NCBI GenBank assembly: GCA_913776965.1 | Contig: CAJYQL010000097.1 | Coordinates: forward strand, 1 to 52,532 | Source: an uncultured Xylophilus sp. | Lineage (GTDB): Bacteria > Pseudomonadota > Gammaproteobacteria > Burkholderiales > Burkholderiaceae_C | Direction of reading: 5' to 3' | DNA: 52,532 nt | In this document: piece after piece, positions 8,349 through 17,732 of the stretch | Layout of the letters: every line of letters begins with the position of its first letter | Position numbering within the stretch: position 1 is the first letter of the stretch | The notes under the pieces: generated by a model | The model's input: the letters and a program-made list of their open reading frames with translations, nothing else | Databases searched by the model: none | What the model was told of the DNA's origin: nothing | Program-made: the position numbers and the translations under genes

Positions 8349-8410
8349 GGTGCTTTTGGGGCTCCAGCGCTTATCCGGGCTGCGCGTGCAGCTATCGTTT
8401 CCGTAGCAAA
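8349..8410 (-). repeat. Two-hairpin repeat, family 1, copy B (hslV-hslU gap)
   Basis: Complete copy in minus orientation. GCTATCGTTTCCGTAGCA (8391-8408) is identical over 18 bases to the copy inside dapF (447-464). The rest (CCAGCGCTTATCCGG...TGCGCG) forms the second, weaker GCGC-based hairpin. It ends 20 bases before the hslU ATG, and so forms most of the hslU leader if hslU has its own transcript. Confidence 0.75.
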
Positions 8411-8430
8411 CCTCTTTTTTCGGATCTGCC

Positions 8431-9789
8431 ATGTCCTTTTCGATGACCCCGCAGGAGATCGTCTCCGAACTCGACCGCCACATCGTCGGCCAGCAGCAGG
8501 CCAAGCGGGCGGTCGCCATCGCGCTGCGCAACCGCTGGCGGCGCCAGCAGGTCGACGAGAAGCTGCGCCACGAGATCACGCCGAAGAACATCCTGATGAT
8601 CGGCCCGACCGGCGTCGGCAAGACCGAGATCGCGCGCCGGCTGGCCCGGCTGGCCGATGCGCCGTTCATCAAGGTCGAGGCGACCAAGTTCACCGAGGTC
8701 GGCTACGTCGGCAAGGACGTGGACTCGATCGTGCGCGATCTGGTCGAGGTGGCGGTCAAGCAAACCCGCGAGGCCGAGATGAAGAAGCACCGGCTGCGCG
8801 CCGAGGACGCCGCGGAGGACCGCATCCTCGACGTGCTGCTGCCGCCCGCCCGACCCACCGGCAGCGCCGCCGAATCGGTCGCCGCCGCGGCACCTGCGCC
8901 GGACGGCCCCGCGCGCCAGGCCTTTCGCAAGAAGCTGCGCGAGGGCCAGCTCGACGACAAGGAGATCGAGATCGACCTGGCCCAGCCGCCGAAATCGGTG
9001 GAGATCATGGGCCCCGCCGGCATGGAGGAGATGACCGAGCAGTTGCGCGGCATGTTCGGCCAGCTCGGCGGCGGCAAGCGCCACACCCGCAAGCTGCGCA
9101 TTGCCGAAGCGCTGCGCCTGCTGGCCGACGAGGAAGCCGCCAAGCTGGTCAACGAGGAGGAGTCGCGCGCCCGCGCGGTCGCCAACGCCGAGCAGAACGG
9201 CATCGTCTTCATCGACGAGATCGACAAGGTCACCGGCCGCAGTGGCGAAGGCGGCGGCAGTGGCGGCGAGATCTCGCGCCAGGGCGTGCAGCGCGACCTG
9301 CTGCCGCTGGTGGAGGGCACGACTGTCTCGACCAAGTACGGCATGGTCAAGACCGACCACATGCTGTTCGTCGCCTCCGGCGCCTTTCACCTGAGCAAGC
9401 CGAGCGACCTGATCCCGGAACTGCAGGGCCGCTTCCCGATCCGGGTCGAGCTGCAGTCGCTGTCGGTGGAGGACTTCGAGGCGATCCTGACGCAGACCCA
9501 TGCGTCGCTGGTCAAGCAGTACCAGGCGCTGCTGGCGACCGAGGGCGTGACGGTGGACTTTGCGTCCGACGGCATCACCCGGCTGGCCCGTATCGCCCAC
9601 GACGTGAACGAGTCCACCGAGAACATCGGCGCCCGGCGGCTGGCGACCGTCATGGAGCGGCTGCTCGACGAGGTGAGCTTCGATGCAGCCAAGCTCGCGG
9701 GCCAGACGGTGACGGTCGATGCGGCCTATGTGGACGCCCGGCTGGCCGAACTGAGCCGCGACGAGGACCTGTCGCGTTACATCCTCTGA
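8431..9789 (+). CDS. hslU: ATP-dependent protease HslVU, ATPase subunit HslU
   Basis: HslU is the hexameric AAA+ unfoldase that feeds substrates to HslV. The 452-residue protein has Walker A GPTGVGKT (residues 58-65), the GYVGKD pore-loop motif (about residue 91), Walker B IVFIDEID (about 258-264), an arginine finger region GRFPIRVEL (about R334), and a C-terminal tail SRYIL of the kind that docks into HslV. The intermediate (I) domain spans roughly residues 110-240. It pairs with hslV upstream, but the pair is split by two repeat elements, so separate or reduced expression relative to hslV is possible. Confidence 0.97.
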   Translation: MSFSMTPQEIVSELDRHIVGQQQAKRAVAIALRNRWRRQQVDEKLRHEITPKNILMIGPTGVGKTEIARRLARLADAPFIKVEATKFTEVGYVGKDVDSIVRDLVEVAVKQTREAEMKKHRLRAEDAAEDRILDVLLPPARPTGSAAESVAAAAPAPDGPARQAFRKKLREGQLDDKEIEIDLAQPPKSVEIMGPAGMEEMTEQLRGMFGQLGGGKRHTRKLRIAEALRLLADEEAAKLVNEEESRARAVANAEQNGIVFIDEIDKVTGRSGEGGGSGGEISRQGVQRDLLPLVEGTTVSTKYGMVKTDHMLFVASGAFHLSKPSDLIPELQGRFPIRVELQSLSVEDFEAILTQTHASLVKQYQALLATEGVTVDFASDGITRLARIAHDVNESTENIGARRLATVMERLLDEVSFDAAKLAGQTVTVDAAYVDARLAELSRDEDLSRYIL

Positions 9790-9810
9790 GCCGGGGTGCC
9801 CGGATCGCCG

Positions 9811-9839
9811 GTGCGGCGGCCGTACGACGCCCGCCGCAC
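9811..9839 (+). terminator. Stem-loop after hslU without T-run
   Basis: GTGCGGCGG (9811-9819) pairs perfectly with CCGCCGCAC (9831-9839) across an 11-base loop, about 20 bases after the hslU stop. There is no T-tract, so it may stabilise the 3' end or act with Rho and not as a classical intrinsic terminator. Confidence 0.4.
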
Positions 9840-9952
9840 GCTCAACCTTCACTTTGACAGACCCGTCTAAGTACTTCATCCGGAACGTTTTTCCGACGGT
9901 TACGACCTGATGAAATTGCCCTAAGTCTTTGATTTCAAAGTCAAAGTTGGTG

Positions 9953-9978
9953 AGGCGCCGCATGCGGCGCCTTTTTTT
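9953..9978 (+). terminator. Rho-independent terminator upstream of mraZ
   Basis: AGGCGCCG, a CATG loop and CGGCGCCT, followed by seven T residues. It separates hslVU transcription, or a possible short RNA starting after the TTGACA at 9854, from the dcw cluster. Confidence 0.8.
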
Positions 9979-9985
9979 CCTGCTA

Positions 9986-10024
9986 CAGTGCAAAAAAGTG
10001 CAATTAGGTGGGAAAAAGTGCCCT
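9986..10024 (+). promoter_or_regulatory. MraZ operator: four GTG boxes at 10-base spacing
   Basis: GTG occurs at 9988, 9998, 10008 and 10018, each preceded by A/G-rich and followed by C or G and A-rich sequence (AGTGC, AAGTGC, GGTGGG, AAGTGC). A 10-base period places all boxes on one DNA face. MraZ is known to bind such repeated GTG-containing boxes in the dcw promoter and to autoregulate. The boxes lie 65-100 bases before the mraZ start. Confidence 0.75.
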
Positions 10025-10086
10025 CGAACGCCTTTTCCGCCTGCACCGCCAACAAGCACTGATTTCGATTCCGGGGGTTATCCGTC

Positions 10087-10515
10087 GTGTTCCAAGGGGC
10101 CTCGTCGCTGAGTCTCGATGCCAAGGGGCGGCTGTCCGTCCCGACGCGTCACCGCGACGTCCTGGGCGCGACGGCGGCCGGGCAGCTCACCATCACCAAG
10201 CATCCGCACGGCTGCCTGATGGTGTTTCCCCGCCCCGAATGGGAGAAGTTCCGCGAGCGCATCGCCGCGCTGCCGATGTCCGCTCAGTGGTGGAAGCGGA
10301 TCTTTCTCGGCAATGCGATGGACGTGGAGATGGACGGCACCGGCCGGGTGCTGGTGTCGCCCGAACTGCGCGCCGCCGCCGGCATCGAGAAGGACGCCGT
10401 CCTGCTCGGCATGGGCAACCATTTCGAGCTCTGGGACAAGGCGACCTACGACCGGCAGGAAGCCGAAGCCATGCAGGGCGAGATGCCCGACGTCTTCAAG
10501 GAGTTCTCGTTTTGA
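10087..10515 (+). CDS. mraZ: Transcriptional regulator MraZ
   Basis: MraZ is the first gene of most dcw clusters and an AbrB-like (SpoVT fold) DNA-binding protein that represses its own operon by binding GTG boxes. The 142-residue protein has two related MraZ halves: the first around [18 protein letters not shown] and the second around [20 protein letters not shown]. The start is GTG at 10087, where homology begins. The putative operator lies just upstream (9986-10024). AAGGAG near its 3' end (10498-10503) serves as ribosome binding site for rsmH. Confidence 0.96.
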   Translation: MFQGASSLSLDAKGRLSVPTRHRDVLGATAAGQLTITKHPHGCLMVFPRPEWEKFRERIAALPMSAQWWKRIFLGNAMDVEMDGTGRVLVSPELRAAAGIEKDAVLLGMGNHFELWDKATYDRQEAEAMQGEMPDVFKEFSF

Positions 10516-11441
10516 GCGCCGCGGAGCCGGCCGTGTTCGGCCATACCACGGTGCTGCTCGACGAGGCGGTCGACGGGCTGGTGCACGATGCCGACGGCCA
10601 CTACGTGGACGCCACCTTCGGCCGGGGCGGACATTCGCGGGCGATCCTGGCGCGGCTGTCCGCTGCCGGCCGCCTGACCGCCTTCGACAAGGATCCGGAT
10701 GCCATAGCGGCGGCGGGGGAGCTGCGGGATGCCCGCTTCTCCATCCGGCACCAGGGTTTCCGCCACCTGGGGGAGCTGCCTCCGGGCAGCGCTGCCGGGG
10801 TCCTGATGGACCTCGGCATCAGCTCCCCCCAGATCGACAACCCCGCACGGGGTTTTTCTTTTCGTTTCGACGGCCCGCTCGACATGCGCATGGACACCAC
10901 GCGCGGCGAGAGCGTGGCCCAATGGCTGGCCACCGCCGGGGTCCAGCAGATCGCAGAGGTGATACGTGACTACGGCGAAGAACGGTTTGCTGGCCCCATT
11001 GCAAAGGCGATTGCAGCTCGCCGACAGGAAAGGGGCCCTCTTTCAACCACCGCCGAACTGGCCGAACTCGTGGCTGGCACGGTCAAAACCCGCGAGCCGG
11101 GCCAGAACCCTGCAACGCGCACATTTCAGGCTTTTCGGATTTTCATCAACGCCGAGCTTGAAGAGCTGCAACAGGCCCTGACGGCGAGCCTGTCGGTGCT
11201 CGCACCGGGCGGGCGGCTGGCGGTGATCAGCTTCCATTCGCTGGAAGACCGGATCGTCAAGACCTTCATCGCGCAGCACTCCAAGGAGGTCTACGACCGC
11301 CGGGCGCCGTTCGCCGCACCGCAGCCGATGCGGCTGCGCGCGCTGGAGCGGATCAAGCCGGGCGCAGCCGAGGTCGCGGCCAACCCGCGCGCCCGCAGCG
11401 CCATCCTGCGCATCGCAGAGCGCACCGAGGTGCGCGCATGA
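10512..11441 (+). CDS. rsmH: 16S rRNA (cytosine(1402)-N(4))-methyltransferase RsmH
   Basis: RsmH (MraW) methylates N4 of C1402 in 16S rRNA. The 309-residue protein shows [13 protein letters not shown], the SAM-binding [15 protein letters not shown], the family's [10 protein letters not shown], and the C-terminal [21 protein letters not shown] choose TTG 10512, which overlaps the mraZ stop (TTGA) and has AAGGAG 8 bases upstream; GTG 10533 is an in-frame alternative that would remove seven residues. Overlap with mraZ implies translational coupling. Confidence 0.95.
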   Translation: MSAAEPAVFGHTTVLLDEAVDGLVHDADGHYVDATFGRGGHSRAILARLSAAGRLTAFDKDPDAIAAAGELRDARFSIRHQGFRHLGELPPGSAAGVLMDLGISSPQIDNPARGFSFRFDGPLDMRMDTTRGESVAQWLATAGVQQIAEVIRDYGEERFAGPIAKAIAARRQERGPLSTTAELAELVAGTVKTREPGQNPATRTFQAFRIFINAELEELQQALTASLSVLAPGGRLAVISFHSLEDRIVKTFIAQHSKEVYDRRAPFAAPQPMRLRALERIKPGAAEVAANPRARSAILRIAERTEVRA

Positions 11442-11466
11442 GCGCCGCGACGCGAGAGGCCCGCAC

Positions 11467-11778
11467 ATGACACGGCTGTCCATCGTGCTGCTGATCGCGG
11501 TGCTGGCGAGCGCCTTCTACCTGGTGCACACCCAGTACGAATCGCGCCGTCTCTTCACCGCCCTGGAGAAGGCGACGGCCGAGGCGCACCGGCTCGATGT
11601 GGAGCACGACCGGCTGCAGGTGGAAAAGCGCGGCCAGGCGACCCCGCTGCGGGTCGAGAAGCTCGCCCGCGACAAGCTCCAGATGAAGGCCGCTACCCCG
11701 GCCATCACCCAGTACGTCGCGATGCCCGACGGCGCCGCGACCACCGCGGTCGCGCCGCAGGAAGGGGGCCGTCCATGA
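11467..11778 (+). CDS. ftsL: Cell division protein FtsL
   Basis: FtsL is a small bitopic protein that joins FtsQ and FtsB at the septum and helps activate FtsWI. The 103-residue product has one N-terminal membrane segment (RLSIVLLIAVLASAFYLVH, about residues 3-22) with a very short cytoplasmic tail, followed by a periplasmic heptad-rich coiled coil (about 25-60) and a Pro/Ala end. Position between rsmH and ftsI is diagnostic, since the sequence itself is poorly conserved. It overlaps ftsI by 4 bases (ATGA). Confidence 0.93.
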   Translation: MTRLSIVLLIAVLASAFYLVHTQYESRRLFTALEKATAEAHRLDVEHDRLQVEKRGQATPLRVEKLARDKLQMKAATPAITQYVAMPDGAATTAVAPQEGGRP

Positions 11779-13526
11779 GCCGCAGCCGCAGCGTTCAGTA
11801 CACCACCAGCCCGCTGCTCGCGAGCAAGACGCCGGTCTGGCGCAGCAAGTTCATCGTCGCGGCGATCGCGCTCGGCTTCGTCGGGCTGGCCGGCCGCGCG
11901 GCCTACGTGCAGGTGATCGGCAACGACTTCTACCAGCGCCAGGGCGAGGTGCGCTTCGCCCGCACGCTCGAACTGCCGGCCAACCGCGGCCGCATCCTGG
12001 ACCGCAACGGGCTGCTGCTGGCGTCCAGCGTGATCGCCCCCAGCATCTGGGCGATCCCCGAGGACGTGGACCGCGACGATCCGGCGGTGCGGGCCAAGCT
12101 GAAACAGGTCGCGCGCCTGCTGGAGATGACGCCGGCCGCGCTCGACAAGAAGCTCGCCGACGAGGACAAGACCTTCGTCTGGATCCAGCGCCAGGTCGAC
12201 GAGCCGATCGCCAAGCAGATCGCCGCGCTCGACATCAAGGGCATCTACCAGCGCAAGGAATACAAGCGCCAGTATCCCGAGGGGGAGTCGGCGGCGCACA
12301 TCGTCGGCTTCACCAACGTCGAGGACCGCGGCCAGGAGGGCATCGAGCTCGCCTTCAACCAGGAGCTCGGCGGCAAGGCCGGCTCGCGGCGCGTGATCAA
12401 GGACCGGCTCGGCCGTATCGTGGAGGGCGTGGGCGAGACGGTCCCGCCGGTCGACGGCAAGGACATCCAGCTGTCGATCGACAGCAAGGTCCAGTTCTTC
12501 GCGTACCAGAAGCTGCGCGACCAGGTGATCGCGCAGAAGGCCAAGGCCGGCAGCGTGGTGGTGCTCGACACCGTGACCGGCGAGATCCTGGCACTCGCCA
12601 ACTACCCGAGCTACGTGCCCGACAAGCGGCAGAACCTGACCGGCGAACAGCTGCGCAACCGTGCGCTCACAGACACCTTCGAGCCCGGCTCGACGATGAA
12701 GCCGATCACCATCGCGACCGCGATGGAGCTGGGCCGGGTCAAGCCGCAGACGCTGATCGACACCTCGCCCGGCCGGTTGACGGTGACCGGCTCGACCATC
12801 ACCGACACGCACAACTACGGTATGCAGACGGTCGAGGGCGTGATCCAGAAGTCGAGCAACGTCGGTGCCACCAAGGTCGCGCAGAAGATGACGCCGCACG
12901 AGATGTGGGACAGCTTCTCGGCACTCGGCTTCGGGCAGAAGCCGCAGATCGCCTTCCCCGGCACGGTCAGCGGCCGACTACGGCCCTGGAAGACCTGGAA
13001 GCCGATCGAGCAGGCGACGATGTCGTACGGCTACGGCCTGTCGGCGAGCCTGTTCCAGATGGCGCGCTCGTACACCGCCTTCGCCCACGACGGCCAGATC
13101 ATCCCGGCCACCATCCTGAAGAGCGACCAGCCGGCCGTCGGCACGCAGGTGTTCACGGCGCAGAACGCGGCCTCGGTTCGGCACATGCTCTGGCTCGCCG
13201 CCGGACCGGGCGGCACCGGGCAGAAGGCGCAGACGGTCGGCTATTCCATCGGCGGCAAGTCGGGCACCGCGCGCAAGCAGGCGGGCAAGGGCTATGCGGC
13301 GGGCAAGTACCGCTCCTGGTTCACCGGCATGGCCCCGATCGAGAAGCCGCGCATCATCGTCGCGGTGATGGTGGACGAGCCCAACGCCGGCTCCTACTAC
13401 GGCGGCACGGTCGCCGGTCCGGTGTTCGGCGAGGTGGTGCAGCAGACGCTGCGCATGCTGGGCGTGCCGCCCGACATGGCGGTCAAGCCGCAGATCGTCG
13501 CCCAAGAGGTCGAGGAATCCTTCTGA
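11775..13526 (+). CDS. ftsI: Septal peptidoglycan transpeptidase FtsI (PBP3)
   Basis: FtsI cross-links septal peptidoglycan and partners FtsW, also encoded here. The 583-residue protein has one N-terminal membrane helix (about residues 29-50), a pedestal domain with NRGRILDRNG, and a class B transpeptidase domain. The active-site motifs are S306-T-M-K309, S360-S-N362 and K495-S-G-T. The first follows FEPGSTMKP, as usual. The stop overlaps the murE ATG (TGATG). Beta-lactam acylation of S306 is expected from the family. Confidence 0.97.
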   Translation: MSRSRSVQYTTSPLLASKTPVWRSKFIVAAIALGFVGLAGRAAYVQVIGNDFYQRQGEVRFARTLELPANRGRILDRNGLLLASSVIAPSIWAIPEDVDRDDPAVRAKLKQVARLLEMTPAALDKKLADEDKTFVWIQRQVDEPIAKQIAALDIKGIYQRKEYKRQYPEGESAAHIVGFTNVEDRGQEGIELAFNQELGGKAGSRRVIKDRLGRIVEGVGETVPPVDGKDIQLSIDSKVQFFAYQKLRDQVIAQKAKAGSVVVLDTVTGEILALANYPSYVPDKRQNLTGEQLRNRALTDTFEPGSTMKPITIATAMELGRVKPQTLIDTSPGRLTVTGSTITDTHNYGMQTVEGVIQKSSNVGATKVAQKMTPHEMWDSFSALGFGQKPQIAFPGTVSGRLRPWKTWKPIEQATMSYGYGLSASLFQMARSYTAFAHDGQIIPATILKSDQPAVGTQVFTAQNAASVRHMLWLAAGPGGTGQKAQTVGYSIGGKSGTARKQAGKGYAAGKYRSWFTGMAPIEKPRIIVAVMVDEPNAGSYYGGTVAGPVFGEVVQQTLRMLGVPPDMAVKPQIVAQEVEESF

Positions 13527-15076
13527 TGGCCGCCCCCGCGCTCCCGCCGCTCGACGGCGCCGGCGACGCCGTGGCCTGGCTGCGCGCGCGCGTGACCGGT
13601 ACGCTGCAGACCGACAGCCGCCGCGTCGGCCCGGGCGACGGCTTCATCGCCTGGCCCGGCGCCGCGACCGACGGCCGGGCCCATGTGCGGGCCGCCTTCG
13701 CGCAGGGCGCGGCGGCCTGCCTGGTGGAGCACGACGGCGCCGACGCCTTCGATGTCGGCACCGGCGACGTCGCCGCGCTGGCGGGCCTGAAGGCCGCGAC
13801 CGGCCCGATCGCGGCCGATTGGTTCGGCCGGCCGTCCGACCGGCTCGACCTGCTCGCGGTCACCGGTACCAACGGCAAGACCACCACCACCTGGTGGCTG
13901 GCGCAGGCGCTATCGAAAGTAGAGCACGCTGCGCAGACCCGGTGTGCGCTGGTAGGCACTTTGGGCACCGGAATCCCGCCGCAGGTCGACTACAACGGCC
14001 TGACCACTCCCGACCCGGTGCTGCTGCAGCGGGTGCTGCGCGGTTTCGTCGATGCCGGCGCTGGCGCCTGCGCGATCGAGGCCTCGTCCATCGGCATCGC
14101 CGAGCGCCGGCTCGACGGCTGCCGCATCCGCGTCGGCATCTTCACCAATTTCACCCAGGACCACCTCGACTACCACGGCACGATGGAGGCCTACTGGCAG
14201 GCCAAGGCCGGGCTGTTCGACTGGCAGGGCCTGCAGGCGGCGGTGGTCAACGCCGACGACGCAGCCGGCGCCGACCTGGCCCGCACACTGGCAGCCCGGC
14301 CGCTCGACCTCTGGACCTTCTCCTGCGGTGGCGCGGGCGCCGACACCGCACGGCTGCGCGCCGAGGCCATCGGCTACGGCAGCGACGGCCTGCGCTGCGT
14401 GGTGGTGGAGGGTGAGGATCACCAGCCGCTCGCCACCCGCGCGATCGGCCACTACAACCTCTACAACCTGCTCGGCGTGGTCGGCACGCTGCGGGCGCTG
14501 GGCGTGCCGCTCGCCGCGGCGGTCGCGGCCTGCCACGGGCTGGGTGCGGTTCCGGGCCGGATGGAATGCGTGGTGCGCGACGGCGCGCCGCTGGTCGCGG
14601 TGGACTATGCCCACACCCCCGACGCGATCGCGCAGGCGCTCGCCGCGCTGCGGCCGCTGGCCGACGAGCGCGGCGGCGCCCTGGTCTGCGTGTTTGGCTG
14701 CGGCGGCGACCGCGACGGCAGCAAGCGCCCGCGCATGGCCGCTGCGGCGGCCGCCGGCGCCGACAAAGTCTGGCTGACCAGCGACAACCCGCGCCGCGAG
14801 GACCCTCTGGCGATCCTGGCGCAGGCGGCGGCCGGACTGCCGCCCGGTCACCCGACGCAGCAGGAGCCCGACCGCGCGCGCGCCATCGCCGCCGCGATCG
14901 CCGCGGCCGGTCCGCACGACGTGGTGCTGCTCGCCGGCAAGGGCCACGAGGACTACCAGGAGATCGCCGGCGTGCGGCGCCCGTTCTCGGACCGTGCGGA
15001 GGCCGAACGGGCCCTCGCAGCCTACCGGTCCGGCACGGCGGCACGGCACGACGCCGCACAGGAGACCGCGCGATGA
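13526..15076 (+). CDS. murE: UDP-MurNAc-L-Ala-D-Glu:meso-diaminopimelate ligase MurE
   Basis: MurE adds meso-DAP to the UDP-MurNAc dipeptide in the cytoplasm. The 516-residue protein has the N-terminal UDP-binding domain, the ATP loop GTNGKTTTTW (about residue 114), the carbamylated-lysine region (YWQAKAGLF), and the C-terminal ligase domain with the meso-DAP selecting motif DNPRREDP. Gram-negative context and DNPR support DAP over lysine. Odd feature: residues about 128-146 (SKVEHAAQTRCALVG) are encoded by a copy of the family 1 repeat (13909-13965), just after the ATP loop. The start ATG 13526 overlaps the ftsI stop; the stop overlaps murF by 4 bases. Confidence 0.97.
   Translation: MAAPALPPLDGAGDAVAWLRARVTGTLQTDSRRVGPGDGFIAWPGAATDGRAHVRAAFAQGAAACLVEHDGADAFDVGTGDVAALAGLKAATGPIAADWFGRPSDRLDLLAVTGTNGKTTTTWWLAQALSKVEHAAQTRCALVGTLGTGIPPQVDYNGLTTPDPVLLQRVLRGFVDAGAGACAIEASSIGIAERRLDGCRIRVGIFTNFTQDHLDYHGTMEAYWQAKAGLFDWQGLQAAVVNADDAAGADLARTLAARPLDLWTFSCGGAGADTARLRAEAIGYGSDGLRCVVVEGEDHQPLATRAIGHYNLYNLLGVVGTLRALGVPLAAAVAACHGLGAVPGRMECVVRDGAPLVAVDYAHTPDAIAQALAALRPLADERGGALVCVFGCGGDRDGSKRPRMAAAAAAGADKVWLTSDNPRREDPLAILAQAAAGLPPGHPTQQEPDRARAIAAAIAAAGPHDVVLLAGKGHEDYQEIAGVRRPFSDRAEAERALAAYRSGTAARHDAAQETAR
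13909..13965 (+). repeat. Two-hairpin repeat, family 1, copy D (inside murE)
   Basis: GCTATCGAAA, CGCTGCGCAG and AGGCACTTT are each identical, in the same order and spacing class, to the copy after xerC (2622-2675). The whole element is translated as part of MurE without frameshift or stop. Confidence 0.75.
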
Positions 15077-16500
15077 CGCCACCCGCCCAGATGATGACCC
15101 TGGAGCAGGCTTTCGCCTGGACCGGCGGCATGCGCCTCGTCGGCAATGGCGCGCTGCCGATCGCCCGGGTGCACACCGACACCCGCACCCTGCAGCCCGG
15201 CGACCTGTTCGTCGCGCTGCGCGGCGAGCGCTTCGATGCCAACGACTTCCTGGCCGAAGCGCATGCCAGCGGCGCCGTGGCCGCGATCGCCCACGGCGGC
15301 CTGGAAGCCGCCGGCCTGCAGGGCATCCAGGTGCCGGACAGCCGCGCCGCGCTGGCCGCATTGGCCGCGGGCTGGCGCATGCAGTTCGACCTGCCGCTGG
15401 TGGCAGTCACCGGCAGCAACGGCAAGACCACGGTCACCCAGATGGTCGCCTCCATCCTGCGCGCCGCGCACGGCGATGCCGCCTTCGCCACGCAGGGCAA
15501 TTTCAACAACGACGTCGGGGTGCCGCTCACGCTGCTGCGGCTGCGCGCGGCGCACCGGGCGGGCGTGGTCGAGCTGGGCATGAACCATCCGGGCGAGATC
15601 GCGGTGCTGGCCCATATCGCCCGCCCGACCGTCGCCCTGGTCAACAACGCGCAGCGCGAGCACCAGGAATTCATGCACACCGTCGAGGCGGTCGCGCTGG
15701 AGAACGGCGCGGTGCTGACCGCCCTGCCGAACGAGGGCATCGCGGTGTTTCCCGCCGACGACGCCTTCGCGCCGGTCTGGCGCACCCTGGCCGCCCAGCG
15801 GCGCTGCCTGACCTTCGCCGAGGACGGCACCGCCGACCTGTGGCTGCGCGACGCCGTCTGGGAGGGCGACGCCTGGTCGGTCGAGGCGCACACGCCCGCC
15901 GGCCCGCTCGCGTTCCGCCTCGCGGTCGCAGGCCGCCACAACCTGCGCAACGCGCTGGCCGCGGCCGCCTGCGCGCTGGCCGCCGGTACGCCGCTGGCCG
16001 CCGTCGCCGCCGGCCTCGACGCCTTCGCGCCGGTCAAGGGCCGTTCGCGCGCGGCACGGCTGACGGTCGAAGGCCGCAGCCTGACCCTGGTGGACGATAC
16101 CTACAACGCCAACCCCGACTCGGTCCGCGCCGCGATCGACGTGCTCGCCGACCTGCCCGGCCCGCGCCTGCTGGTGCTGGGCGACATGGGCGAGGTGGGC
16201 GAGCAGGGTCCGGCGTTCCATGTCGAGGCCGGCGCCTATGCGCGCCAGCGCGGCATCGACCGGCTGTTCGCCTTCGGCCCGCTCTGCGCGTCCGCGGTGC
16301 AGGGCTTCGGCGGCGACGACGGCGCCGCGGTCCATTTCGACACCTTCGCCGCGCTGGACGCGGCGGTCGCCGGCGCCATCCCGCAGGTGGCCAGCGTGCT
16401 GGTCAAGGGATCGCGCTTCATGCAGATGGAGCGCGCGGTGCAGGGCATCGAAAGCCGCGCCGCCGCTCCATCCGCCACCACCCCCGATTCGCCGGAGTAA
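15073..16500 (+). CDS. murF: UDP-MurNAc-tripeptide:D-alanyl-D-alanine ligase MurF
   Basis: MurF attaches D-Ala-D-Ala (made by DdlB in this cluster) to complete the UDP-MurNAc pentapeptide. The 475-residue protein has the N-terminal domain with [17 protein letters not shown], the ATP loop [12 protein letters not shown] (about residue 113), the [11 protein letters not shown] motif, and [14 protein letters not shown] in the C-terminal domain. ATG 15073 overlaps the murE stop. A 46-base gap to mraY holds a 15-codon mini-ORF (16509-16556). Confidence 0.97.
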   Translation: MTPPAQMMTLEQAFAWTGGMRLVGNGALPIARVHTDTRTLQPGDLFVALRGERFDANDFLAEAHASGAVAAIAHGGLEAAGLQGIQVPDSRAALAALAAGWRMQFDLPLVAVTGSNGKTTVTQMVASILRAAHGDAAFATQGNFNNDVGVPLTLLRLRAAHRAGVVELGMNHPGEIAVLAHIARPTVALVNNAQREHQEFMHTVEAVALENGAVLTALPNEGIAVFPADDAFAPVWRTLAAQRRCLTFAEDGTADLWLRDAVWEGDAWSVEAHTPAGPLAFRLAVAGRHNLRNALAAAACALAAGTPLAAVAAGLDAFAPVKGRSRAARLTVEGRSLTLVDDTYNANPDSVRAAIDVLADLPGPRLLVLGDMGEVGEQGPAFHVEAGAYARQRGIDRLFAFGPLCASAVQGFGGDDGAAVHFDTFAALDAAVAGAIPQVASVLVKGSRFMQMERAVQGIESRAAAPSATTPDSPE

Positions 16501-16546
16501 ACGACGCGATGTTTCCTGTTTCCCTCTCGTTTTTCGGAGCTGCCGC

Positions 16547-17725
16547 ATGCTGCTGAGCCTGGCCCAGTGGCTGCAGACGCTGTCGCCCGATTTCGGGACG
16601 CTGCGGCTGTTCCAGTACCTAACCTTCCGCGCCGTGATGGCCGCCATGACCGCGCTGCTGATTGGACTGGCGGCCGGCCCGTTCGTGATCCGCCGGCTGA
16701 CCGCGCTGAAGATCGGCCAGCCGGTGCGCGGCTACGGCATGCAGACCCATCTGGTCAAGAGCGGCACGCCCACCATGGGCGGGGTGCTGATCCTGCTGGC
16801 CATCGCGATCTCCACGCTGCTCTGGTCCGACCTGAGCAACCGCTTCGTCTGGATCGTCATGGTCGTCACCGGCGGCTTCGGCGCGATCGGCTGGGCCGAC
16901 GACTGGCGCAAGGTGGTCCACAAGGACCCGGAGGGCATGCGCTCGCGCGAGAAATACATGTGGCAGTCGCTGATCGGCCTGATCGCGGCGCTCTACCTGG
17001 TCTTCAGCATTTCCGAGAACTCCAACTGGCGGGTGATCGAGCTGTTCGTCACCTGGGTGCGCTCCGGTTTCGACGTGAACCTGCCGCCCAAGGCCGGCCT
17101 GCTGCTGCCGTTCTTCAAGGAAGTGAGCTATCCGCTCGGCGTGATCGGCTTCGTGGTGCTGACCTACCTGGTGATCGTCGGTTCGAGCAATGCGGTCAAC
17201 ATGACCGACGGCCTCGACGGGCTGGCGATCATGCCGGTGGTGATGGTCGGCTCGGCGCTGGGCATCTTCGCCTACGTGACCGGTAGCGCGACCTTCTCCC
17301 GCTACCTGCTGCTGCCGACCATTCCAGGGGCGGGCGAACTGCTGGTGTTCTGCGCCGCGATGGCGGGCGCCGGCCTGGCGTTCCTCTGGTTCAACACCCA
17401 TCCGGCGCAGGTCTTCATGGGCGACGTCGGTGCACTGGCGCTGGGCGCGGCGCTCGGCACCATCGCGGTGATCGTGCGCCAGGAGATCGTGCTCGCGATC
17501 ATGGGCGGCATCTTCGTCGCCGAAGCGGTGTCGGTGATGCTGCAGGTGACCTGGTTCAAGTACACCCGCAAGCGCTACGGCACCGGCCGGCGGCTGCTGC
17601 TGATGGCGCCGCTGCACCACCATTTCGAAAAAGCCGGCTGGAAGGAGACGCAGGTGGTCGTGCGTTTCTGGATCATCACCATGCTGCTGTGCCTGGTCGG
17701 GCTGTCGACCCTGAAGCTGCGCTGA
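16547..17725 (+). CDS. mraY: Phospho-N-acetylmuramoyl-pentapeptide-transferase MraY
   Basis: MraY transfers phospho-MurNAc-pentapeptide to undecaprenyl phosphate, making lipid I in the inner membrane. The 392-residue protein has about ten hydrophobic segments. Active-site motifs are [25 protein letters not shown] and [11 protein letters not shown] 16547 is chosen because [10 protein letters not shown] is the family N-terminus; a 10-base overlap with the mini-ORF upstream might couple translation. Confidence 0.97.
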   Translation: MLLSLAQWLQTLSPDFGTLRLFQYLTFRAVMAAMTALLIGLAAGPFVIRRLTALKIGQPVRGYGMQTHLVKSGTPTMGGVLILLAIAISTLLWSDLSNRFVWIVMVVTGGFGAIGWADDWRKVVHKDPEGMRSREKYMWQSLIGLIAALYLVFSISENSNWRVIELFVTWVRSGFDVNLPPKAGLLLPFFKEVSYPLGVIGFVVLTYLVIVGSSNAVNMTDGLDGLAIMPVVMVGSALGIFAYVTGSATFSRYLLLPTIPGAGELLVFCAAMAGAGLAFLWFNTHPAQVFMGDVGALALGAALGTIAVIVRQEIVLAIMGGIFVAEAVSVMLQVTWFKYTRKRYGTGRRLLLMAPLHHHFEKAGWKETQVVVRFWIITMLLCLVGLSTLKLR

Positions 17726-17732
17726 GCACCGC

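Noticed and set aside
9854-9859. TTGACA as the main promoter of mraZ
   Set aside because: A strong intrinsic terminator (9953-9978) lies between it and mraZ, and no -10 fits at 16-18 bases.
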